Below are positions 52,018-60,072 of a DNA stretch of 64,000 bases, piece after piece (position 1 is the stretch's first letter; the number at the start of each line of letters is the position of its first letter). Source of the stretch: Holosporaceae bacterium (GTDB lineage: Bacteria > Pseudomonadota > Alphaproteobacteria > UBA7879 > UBA5542); contig CP060261.1 of the NCBI GenBank assembly GCA_022646525.1, forward strand, positions 434,001-498,000. The letters run 5' to 3'. The notes beneath the pieces were generated by a model, which searched no databases, had not been told where the DNA came from, and worked only from the letters and a program-made list of their open reading frames with translations. The position numbers and the translations under genes are program-made.

Positions 52018-52230
52018 TTATTCATCATCATCTTTAAATTCTAAAATGTCTCCTGGCTGACAGTGCAGAGCCGTACATATCTTTTCTAGCGTTGAGAAAC
52101 GAATTGCTTTTGCTTTCCCTGTTTTTAGGATGGATAAGTTCTGTATACTAATATCGACAGTTTCCGCAAGCGTATGAAGCTTCATCTTTTTTTTGGCAAG
52201 CGTGATGTCTAGATTTACGATAATAGGCAT
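52018..52230 (-). CDS. XRE-family HTH regulator (YozG-like)
   Basis: 70 residues. Compact Cro/C1-type HTH: ITLAKKKMKLHTLAETVDIS, IQNLSILKTGKAKAIRFSTL, EKICTALHCQPGDILEF. The pattern N-L-S-I-L-K-T-G-K-A is typical of the small regulators that accompany DUF2975 membrane proteins. It lies 1 bp after the DUF2975 gene on the same strand, so it probably regulates this pair. Confidence 0.9.
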   Translation of the reverse strand: MPIIVNLDITLAKKKMKLHTLAETVDISIQNLSILKTGKAKAIRFSTLEKICTALHCQPGDILEFKDDDE

Positions 52231-52231
52231 A

Positions 52232-52768
52232 CTATATCATTAACTCATTCTCAGATTTCAGTTTTAGTGCTTCTTTCATAATCCATGCAATTAAAATAAT
52301 CATAAGTGACAAAGTAATTTGTGAAAAATTATGGTTTGTAAAACTGATTTTTATAAACCGGCTGCCAGGCTCATTTTTCATTGTTAAACAATAACTGTAG
52401 GCTATTTCTTGTACGATTTCGAGTAGTTCGCATACAAAGAAGAAAATGGCACTTCTTTTTAAAAGATTTACTGTTTTTATCGTAAAATAGTAGCCCTTCT
52501 CATATTCCGACATTAATCGGCTGATGGTGAACAGTCCTAAACTATAGAAAACGGTTGATGGCAGGCATATTAATGCTAGGTATATTTTATGTAGAGTGGT
52601 TAGCGCTAAATAAGTATCAATTTGAACATCTTCTAAAGTTTTTTTAAGAGAGATGCGCCCCCATGTAGAGTCTGAAAAATGGATAAAGAATGGTAACGCA
52701 ATGTTTACTAAACTCACTGCTGAGAAAAGAATTTTGAAGATTCTACTTGTTAGTCTAATGTTTTGCAT
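52232..52768 (-). CDS. DUF2975 family membrane protein
   Basis: 178 residues with four hydrophobic segments (ILFSAVSLVNIALPFFIHF, IYLALICLPSTVFYSLGLF, SAIFFFVCELLEIVQEIAY, ITLSLMIILIAWIMKEALKL). The end A-W-I-M-K-E-A-L-K-L-K-S-E-N-E-L resembles the conserved DUF2975 C-terminus (A-x-x-x-x-G-x-x-L-x-x-D-x-E-L-T-I). Paired with the XRE gene as in many bacteria; function unknown. Confidence 0.8.
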   Translation of the reverse strand: MQNIRLTSRIFKILFSAVSLVNIALPFFIHFSDSTWGRISLKKTLEDVQIDTYLALTTLHKIYLALICLPSTVFYSLGLFTISRLMSEYEKGYYFTIKTVNLLKRSAIFFFVCELLEIVQEIAYSYCLTMKNEPGSRFIKISFTNHNFSQITLSLMIILIAWIMKEALKLKSENELMI

Positions 52769-52967
52769 GCAGATTGCTCCTTTTTAAGTACATCAATTTA
52801 AATGCTTTTCAATAAAAATTTAACGAATAACATTAATATATTGCATAAAAAAGTTCTTTTCAAGCATTGTTTATGAATTTCTATTGAGAGAGTGTGGTGT
52901 CAGTATTTTTTAAAGTAATGGGCAGGGCTGGCGTTTAAAAACGATACGGTTTGTGTGGCCGCAGTGC

Positions 52968-53183
52968 TTACACACTTTTAATGGTTAAATCTTTGTCTGA
53001 GAATCGTCGAAGATAGTTGCACACCATCATGATGTTGAATTGGAAAATGGCGAAAATAAACAAAAAGATAAAGGCATATACAGCTGTTGCCCCAAAAATA
53101 AATTCATAAACCAGAAAATATAAAAGAAATGCAATTATGTTGATCAAAAAACCCATGATTGCAAACAAGAGAAACGTGAGCAT
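52968..53183 (-). CDS. Small membrane protein of unknown function
   Basis: 71 residues with two to three hydrophobic segments (LTFLLFAIMGFLINIIAFLL, IFGATAVYAFIFLFIFAIFQ) and a short charged tail. The start overlaps the end of the upstream membrane-protein gene by 40 bp. Downstream, 52769-52967 holds no gene. It appears to be the last gene of the exopolysaccharide-like locus. It may be the C-terminal part of the preceding protein if a frameshift is corrected. Confidence 0.5.
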   Translation of the reverse strand: MLTFLLFAIMGFLINIIAFLLYFLVYEFIFGATAVYAFIFLFIFAIFQFNIMMVCNYLRRFSDKDLTIKSV

Positions 53184-53620
53184 TTTTTGACTGTAAACCG
53201 CGTGATAAAAATAACCATTAAGAAATTAAATGTTACTAAAAAGAAAGATCCATTAAAAAAGTGAGAGACAAAGCGTGAAAATGTATTAATAGGTGTGCGC
53301 ATAAAAATATCGTGGGCCAAACACCCTAATAACAAAAAGCTCATCACATTCATAAACAGCACCACATGGTTTTTATTTTTCACTTGAAAAAACAAGACGT
53401 ATATCAGCAATAAAACAAATGCTGCCATATAGTAGCGCAAAAACTCTGTATGTTGGGTTTTGTGCTGAATAGTGAGGAAAAAATGATGGTATTCACATTG
53501 TATCCCAGTATAAAAATGCGTCAGCATATGGTGCATGAGCTCAAGAGATCCCATTAAGAGAACTAATAGAAAGATAATAAGATTTATTTTTATAAGAGTG
53601 CTGAACGTCTTATTCTGCAT
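53144..53620 (-). CDS. Membrane protein of unknown function
   Basis: 158 residues from MQNKTFSTLIKINLIIFLLV, with four predicted transmembrane segments (LIIFLLVLLMGSLELMHHML, YYMAAFVLLLIYVLFFQ, FMNVMSFLLLGCLAHDIFM, FFLVTFNFLMVIFITRFTV). Start overlaps the end of the bactofilin-like gene by 11 bp, so it is translationally coupled to it. Family not recognised. Confidence 0.6.
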   Translation of the reverse strand: MQNKTFSTLIKINLIIFLLVLLMGSLELMHHMLTHFYTGIQCEYHHFFLTIQHKTQHTEFLRYYMAAFVLLLIYVLFFQVKNKNHVVLFMNVMSFLLLGCLAHDIFMRTPINTFSRFVSHFFNGSFFLVTFNFLMVIFITRFTVKKCSRFSCLQSWVF

Positions 53621-54663
53621 AACAATTAATCGCTTTTTTATCGAGCGAAATAATGTCACCACTGCCGATGATCATATTTTTTAGGGTGACTTTCCGTCCA
53701 ATTACAAAGCTCTTCTCTTCTTTTTTTGATGAAATAAAGAAAAATGGCCCATCAATCATCAGCTTATTTTTAACAAATAGGTAGCTTTGAGTGCGAGAGT
53801 AAGGTCCAACACTCATATTTTTGTTTACGGTCACGGGGTTCTTAAACGTGACATGGCTTTTGGCACGTAAGCTTCCATCTACTTGAATGGTATTTAGAAA
53901 AATGACGCCTTCATTCACAATTAAATCTTTACGACAAACAATGGGAGTTTCAATAATTGAATAGGGAGGGATATGCATATCACCAGCAGCAGTTTTAATG
54001 TGGTCGTTATGAATGACCCTTTTTTTTGTTGGTCGTGTGCAATATTCAGACAGCTTCTTTTTAAAAACTCTCTGCCAAAGTTTAAAAATAAAAGACCTCC
54101 ATGTAAATTGGTAGAAGATAGTTGATAAAACTTAAGCTGAACAATTTTTTCAGACTTAATCGTGTCGATGTCGATGTTGTGCGCTTTGAGTCAGATTCCT
54201 TTACTGGCAACCAGTGTTTCTAGGCTTAAAGAGGGCACATCTTGGATATTGACTTTACCTTCTTCCAGTTGATTGAGGGGGGTTGGCCCATCATCTTCGA
54301 AGAAAGCCTCTTCTGTAGGTGACTCTTTTTCAAATACTTCTTCTTTGGGGGGGCAGGTGTTTCTACTTCTTCCACAATATGATACTTGGAATCTTTATTC
54401 ATATTAATGCGATATGAGAATATAAAAATCCATATCAATAAGATTAAAAAAATCAGTAAGAGAATAGTAGTAATTAGGTGGACCAATTCGTGTACCTCGG
54501 GGTTTTTGCCACTCAATTTTTGTTTTCTTATTCTATCTTTAAAAAGTTTAAAGCATCCAGAAAAAATCGCCCATCCATTTAGTGCACTTGAGAATGGTAA
54601 AAAGGAACCCAAGCTAAAACATGGGTTTGTCGGTCGTAAATACTTGCCATAATAATTTGCCAA
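53610..54663 (-). CDS. Membrane-anchored protein with bactofilin-like polymer-forming domain (frameshifted)
   Basis: Reading begins in or just before the GT2 3' end (exact start unclear). A soluble basic part RIRKQKLSGKNPEVHELVHL is followed by one transmembrane helix ILLLIFLILLIWIFIFSYRI, an acidic and Pro-rich linker, and, after shifts near 54350, 54195 and 54000, a beta-helix of polymer-forming type: IIETPIVCRKDLIVNEGVIF, VDGSLRAKSHVTFKNPVTVN, LFVKNKLMIDGPFFFI, VIGRKVTLKNMIIGSGDIIS. Regular V-x-G/x-K-V steps resemble bactofilins. About 345 residues. It lies between a processive glycosyltransferase and small membrane proteins. Confidence 0.6.
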
Positions 54664-55760
54664 TAGAGACCAAAGTAAGAGAGCCCTGTGATATGGGTGA
54701 GAGCGGGAATATAGAGAAACAAAAGAAAGGCGTCTTCATAGATTGTGTGAAGAAGAATGCACAAAGGGATAGATAGAAATGTTAAAGCTGCATAAAAAAA
54801 TGAAAACAAAACAAGTAGGGCGTCAACTTTTTTCCAAAAGGGGATGCGTCGTTCTTTTATGAGGGGAATAGTGTATTTCAGCATGCATTCGTTATGACCG
54901 TAAGACCACCTTTTTAATTGACGGAACCGGGTGCGCCATGTCTCTGGGCTTTCTTCATAACAGGTTGCGTGGTTCAGGTATTCTATATCCCATCCATTCA
55001 ACAGAAGGCGGTAGCTTAAATCTGTGTCTTCTGTCAGTGAATTTGCATTCCAACCACCGACTGCTTGCAATGCTTTTAGGCGAATGCCACCGACGGTACC
55101 TCCAAACTGGGGCATAAGGCGCCAAGCGGAACGGCCTTCTTGATCAACTGTGTAACCGGCACGGCGCTCTAAATCAATAATGCGGGTTAGAAGGTTTTTG
55201 TTGGTATTATATGGTACAACACGTCCCATCGTAGCGCCAACTTTTGGGTCAATGAAAGGCATGACAAGTTTTTTTAGTAGTTTTTTTCCTGGATGATAGT
55301 CTGCATCGAAGAAGATAATAATTTCAGATTCAATCTGGGGCATGACTTCTTTAATGGCAGCTGGTTTTCCAGATTTTGTATTCTTTTTGCGGTTGTGAAC
55401 TTTTAAATGAGGGTGTGCTTTTCCTATTTTTTTTAAAATAGAAAGGGTGCGGTCTGTCGACCTGTCATTAATAGCAATAATTTCTAACTTGTCTTTTGGA
55501 TAGGAAAAACTTAATACGCTTTTTAAGCACAATTCAATTGTTTTTTCTTCATTGTGAGCTGGAATAATAACGGTGACAGAGGGCGTATATTCCAAGTTGA
55601 GGTGCGTGTAGAGAGATGCTTTCTTTTCTTTATGTACTGTAAACGAGAAGAAGATTTGACGAAGAAAGTACAAAATTGAAAAGACAGAATAAATACTCAT
55701 CAAGATGATTACGGTATTTAATAATATATGCTTGATCACGGCAAACCATCCAACTTCCAT
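54579..55760 (-). CDS. Processive glycosyltransferase family 2 (polysaccharide synthase)
   Basis: 393 residues, intact. N-terminal transmembrane helix (ILLNTVIILMSIYSVFSILY), then the GT-A domain: VTVIIPAHNEEKTIELCLKS, IAINDRSTDRTLSILKKI (UDP-binding Asp), IIIFFDADYHPG (DXD), NSLTEDTDLSYRLLLNGWDI (catalytic TED) and RFRQLKRWSYG (the Q-x-x-R-W polymer-binding motif). Two or three C-terminal transmembrane helices follow. This set is diagnostic of processive synthases such as PNAG, hyaluronan or cellulose type; the polymer cannot be told. Translationally coupled to the upstream outer-membrane protein. Confidence 0.92.
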   Translation of the reverse strand: MEVGWFAVIKHILLNTVIILMSIYSVFSILYFLRQIFFSFTVHKEKKASLYTHLNLEYTPSVTVIIPAHNEEKTIELCLKSVLSFSYPKDKLEIIAINDRSTDRTLSILKKIGKAHPHLKVHNRKKNTKSGKPAAIKEVMPQIESEIIIFFDADYHPGKKLLKKLVMPFIDPKVGATMGRVVPYNTNKNLLTRIIDLERRAGYTVDQEGRSAWRLMPQFGGTVGGIRLKALQAVGGWNANSLTEDTDLSYRLLLNGWDIEYLNHATCYEESPETWRTRFRQLKRWSYGHNECMLKYTIPLIKERRIPFWKKVDALLVLFSFFYAALTFLSIPLCILLHTIYEDAFLLFLYIPALTHITGLSYFGLYWQIIMASIYDRQTHVLAWVPFYHSQVH

Positions 55761-56587
55761 TTCAAGGATGCCACCACTTCTTTTGCATCATAAAATTTTG
55801 TGCGTTGAAAAGTGGCCTTCAGCAGAAATAATATAGTATTGGTTAAATAAATATCGATAGCAGGGCGAATGAGGTAGTAACTGTAGTCGCGTTGATTCAG
55901 GTTGTCTGAGTTTTCATAATAGGTGCTGCCCGCTTCGCCATAAATTTCGAGCGTATATTTTTGTGGGTGAATATAAGATGTGCCCAAACCAACTCCTGTA
56001 GATTGGAATCGTGTGAGTGTGGGTGATGTGTTTTTGAGATGAAGTTGGGTTGCCCAGTAACATCCTTCACTGTTCACGGCATCAGAGTAATAAACTGAAT
56101 CAAGCGCCATTAGATATGTTTTAATGCCATTTCTATAAATTTTACGCTCCAAGAGAGGGATAAACATCATTTTACGATCAAAGGCGTGGGCTTCAACAGA
56201 CAGGGCGCCGAATTTTTCGGGGCTAATGTTTTTGTTCTTCGTACTGCTGCCAACTTCTACTTTCGTCGAAAGGCGGTCTGTCATGCTAAAGGCAAATCCA
56301 GCTTTTAAATTGATAGGCGCGTTCTTGAGAATGAATGCGACCAATTTCACCATATATACCCGTAATGGGTGCCATGATGATTTGCAGACAACGTGGTGCC
56401 GTGGGTGTGCCCTTGGTTTTTAGTAAGATCTGTATACTGCTGGGTTAGCGTAAGTTCAGTGCCTTTTTCGTGGAGTGTGGTCTCAAAACCGCCAAAATTT
56501 TGCTGCTTAGGTGCTAGAAAGTCGTCTGCATGTGCGGCCGTATAAAAAAGGCATGCCCACACACAGAGATAAGAAAAATATTTTCAT
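55736..56587 (-). CDS. Exported beta-rich outer-membrane-type protein of the polysaccharide locus (frameshifted)
   Basis: Signal peptide MKIFFLSLCVWACLFYTAAH (one-base correction near 56560), cleaved before ADDFLAPK. The mature part consists of alternating polar/nonpolar strands (GTELTLTQQYTDLTKNQG, LSTKVEVGSSTKNKN, YTLEIYGEAGSTYYENSD, LLKATFQRTKFYDA) and looks like a beta-barrel of 12-16 strands. It ends KWKLDGLP at 55736, overlapping the GT2 start by 25 bp. Shift near 56350. About 284 residues. It may be an export channel for the polymer, by position only. Confidence 0.6.
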
Positions 56588-56773
56588 CTTTCTGAACAAG
56601 CCCCTGTTTTAATTGATTGTTCTTATTATGGTAAAATAAAAGCTGCTTAAATTAAATAAAATAATTTTTTCATAAAAAAACCAATATTTTCAGAAAGATA
56701 TAAATTAAAATATTTATTTGTTTTAAATATTAATTTATTCTTAATTAAATAATAAAAATATTTCCATGGAAGC

Positions 56774-57840
56774 ATGATATTTCTATTTATTTCTTTATTG
56801 TTACTCTCTAATTTTCTATTGCTGCAGATCAGGCAGTAGAAGTGCTCCAAGTGCCTTTGACAAAAATATGGGCGAGTGATAAGCCTTGGTTTAATACAAA
56901 TCCAGTGAAAGCGTGGTGTCAGGTAGGAGAGTCAGTGATTAATTGGTCGAAAATGATGCATAGAACGGATGCAGGGCATATTAAGGACCAAAGAACCAAA
57001 AGCGTTAAAAACATGAAGGCAGTTGTTTTGCAAGAACCCCCACCGCCACCCTTAAACTTGATTCCCCATGTTAGCCACCAAATGTGGATTACCAAAGCCA
57101 AGCAAATTCCTGATGGTCATATCGAAGTCACGATTGCGCGCTGCAAAATTTTAGGGGAAGGGTGGACGCATATTTTGTGGGTGATGGATGCAGAAGTATT
57201 GGCCCCTTCTATTGCAAAATTAAAAGCAGATTTGCCAGCTTTAAAAGTGCGTCAAGTTTATGATTATTACTTAAGAAAAGGAGAGGATTCTGCAGCACAT
57301 CCCCATAAGGTTAAAATGTATGGACGCCCTCTGTTTGATGCCATGTTTGACAATAATGTTTTTGTGGTCACAACAGATGTATTGCGCCGTAATGTTGTTT
57401 ATAAATCATCTCCAGATGATGAGGGAGGTGGCTTGTATTCAGATATGGGTATTCGCTTATTGGTAGATATTACACCTCTTTTAAATCATGCACACATGGC
57501 ATTTTATGTGCAGCCTAAAACAAACATTTTTGATTTGGGGCTGAGTGCTTATGCCCGCGGACTGGCGCCTTTATTGCAGTCTTTGGAAATACTTGAGTGC
57601 CCCGATGCCTATGAGTTTGGTAAGGGCCTGTGGCAGCAACACGGTTTTCTTGGGTCTATCATGTTCCAAACTTATTACGGCCAAGTGTGTGGTGCGTTCA
57701 ACACGCTGCCTTTGGTTGATGGGGTTCATTACAGCAACGAGGCGCACCTTTCTTCTATGAAAGAACGCAAAGGGGCTTTGGGTAATCAAATATTTGAAAC
57801 CATTATAAAAAGAAAAAACAGTCTATGCGATGGCTGCTGA
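56774..57840 (+). CDS. Exported TcdA/TcdB-type sugar transferase, single domain (frameshifted at the signal peptide)
   Basis: ATG at 56774 gives MIFLFISLLLLSNF, and after a one-base correction near 56813 continues IAADQAVEVLQVPLTKIW, a signal peptide. A Pro-rich linker (LQEPPPPPLNL) leads into the Gly_transf_sug domain: IPHVSHQMWITKAKQIPDGH, GWTHILWVMDAEVLAPSIAK, KVRQVYDYYLRK, VVTTDVLRRNVVY and GGGLYSDMGIRLLVDITPLL. The metal-binding position reads D-M-G, not D-x-D. C-terminal part GLWQQHGFLGSIMFQTYYG. About 355 residues. First of three adjacent genes of this type. Confidence 0.8.
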
Positions 57841-57880
57841 AGAATAAAAATAAATAATAAAATTTGGGAGATTTTTCATC

Positions 57881-59960
57881 ATGTATAAAAAGATTTTTCT
57901 TTTGGCTGTTTTGTCATGTGCGTTGGTTTTTCGGCAGCAAAAGATGAGGAAGCTGCAAAAAGCGGGCTGTTGTGCCCCTGAAGTCTATTGAAATGGCATC
58001 TACGCCTCCATTGCCAGAGGACCTTGAATTTTTATTTGCCCCTCAGACGTGGGGCGGACTGGTGGTGATTGGAGTGGTTCGACTTTGTTTTGGTTTAAGG
58101 GTTTGGTTATGACTACTCCAGAGATGTGATTCCCCAACGAGATGCCCTTGAGAAAGGCGCACACGCGTTATATCAACGCATGATTGAAGGGGAGCAGCTT
58201 GAGCAAAAAAAATTCTACCCCATATTCACCGTGTTTGGATTACGTCAGATGATCATCCTTATGAGCCACCAGAAGATCGGATTGATGATTATTTGCGTAT
58301 GATGGACCACTTAGGTGAGGGTTTTACATCTACATTCTGGTGCCGCGATAAAAGTAAAATACCGCATGTTGTAGAGAGGCTAGAAGCGCATGGGCGTATT
58401 AGGGTGCGCCATTTAAAAGATCTTTGGGATCAGGACTTGCGGGGGGAAACTATGTATAATCGCCTCTACCAAAATCAACTGTTTGCCCTTTGCTCTTATG
58501 TTGTGAGGTATAAAATCATCAACACTTTCGGCGGCATATATGCTGACTTTGGTGTGCAAATTAAGAAGAATATTGAGCCGTTGTTGAACTACGATTCTTT
58601 TTTTTGGACAATCGGGCACGCTGCTTTCAAACCGATTTTTGGAGCCAAGCCGGAAGACCCTGGTTTAAATAGATTGATTCAATTTATTGATTTGCTTAAC
58701 TTTGCAGCATCAGCCGAGATGCGTGAGCGTTTCAAAGGTTTCACAAGTCCCATATGGGTAGGGCTTTGGGCATTGACATTGAATCATGGCTTGGGGCGTA
58801 ATCCTGACGATAGTGCGCTCTATTTTGAGCGAAGGCAGCAATCCTTTTTTATAATTATACAGGAATGCGCAGTTGGCTTCCCTCAGGATGTTGGAGTTGA
58901 AAGGTTCGGCCAACGTCTTGTTGGGTCAGTGGGTTATGATGCATTAGCAGTGTTTTTTTCTGTGAAACCTTCTTTTGACCAAATACCAGTTGTCCAGGCG
59001 TGGGTTCAGGGTAAAGAGTTGGATGTGGGCCGAATGACCAAATTTGGGCGCATTTTTATGGCGCCAGTAAAGGGCGTGATAATGATCAACAGCGTAAACA
59101 TATTTTGGAACAGCGCTCTAGCTCACTTAGGAATACAACAGAAAAATTATTTAGGGGGACTTAACCCTATTCATTATGCACCTTATAATAACCATCAAAT
59201 GTGGATTACGAAAGACAAGCAAATACCTGATACGCATATTACTTCAACCATTCACCGTTGTAAGAGCTTGGGTGCAGGGTGGACACATATTTTATGGGTG
59301 ATGGATGAAGCGGTATTGGCTCCTTCTATTGCAGAATTAAAAGAAGCCTTGCCCGATTTAGAAGTGCGTCAAGTTTATGATTATTACTTAAGGCGGGGGA
59401 AGAGCCACAAGAGGAAACGCCAAAAAAGAAGAATGCATGCCCAAGGTATTGTGGATGGTATGTTCGAACATAATTCTTTTGTTACTGCAACAGACATTTT
59501 AGAAAAGTTGTTTTGCTAGATGATGGAGGATTTTACGCAGACATGGGGATTACGATGAATTGTAATATCACGCCCTTTTTGACTGTGCCCACGGCATGTT
59601 CTATGCCAATCCACAAACACGCTTGTTTGATACAGGCGTGATGATGGCTGCAAAAAATGACCCTGTACTTGTGCGATATTTTGAAGTGATGGATAACATT
59701 CATACCTTTGACTTTTAACAACCTCACCCGACAACGGTGATCAAATTGCTCTTGTGGGACAGGGCCTTTACAACGCTGCTTATGCTGAAGACTGTGGAGA
59801 ATATAAGGTGACGATTCCCCTTGTTTTGGGCCAGACATTGTTCAATCCACATCACATGGGGTCGTGGAAGATGCCTAAAGACCATTTAGGCAACAGTTCT
59901 TTTGGTACCGCACTTTCAAAAGAAACGATCTATTCGATGTCGGCATCATGCGCACAATAA
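57881..59960 (+). CDS. Exported TcdA/TcdB-type sugar transferase with two tandem domains (frameshifted)
   Basis: ATG at 57881 behind GGGAG; signal peptide MYKKIFLLAVLSCALVFSAA (shift near 57930). First domain, readable from about 58210: ILPHIHRVWITSDDHPYEPP, GFTSTFWCRDKSKIPHVVER, SYVVRYKIINTFGGIYADFG. Second domain from about 59180: NHQMWITKDKQIPDTHITST, GWTHILWVMDEAVLAPSIAE, VRQVYDYYLRRG, then, after a shift near 59515, DDGGFYADMGITMNCNITPF. Further shifts near 58200, 59580 and 59725. About 693 residues. The second domain is much closer to the single-domain protein upstream than to the first domain, which suggests duplication. Confidence 0.8.
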
Positions 59961-60072
59961 AATGTATCCGATAAAAATCCTTATTTATTAGTGATTTGAA
60001 ATCAAAAAAATATAAAATTAAATTAAACCAAAATATAAATAAAATAATACTTTTTCAGGGGAGATTTATAGT

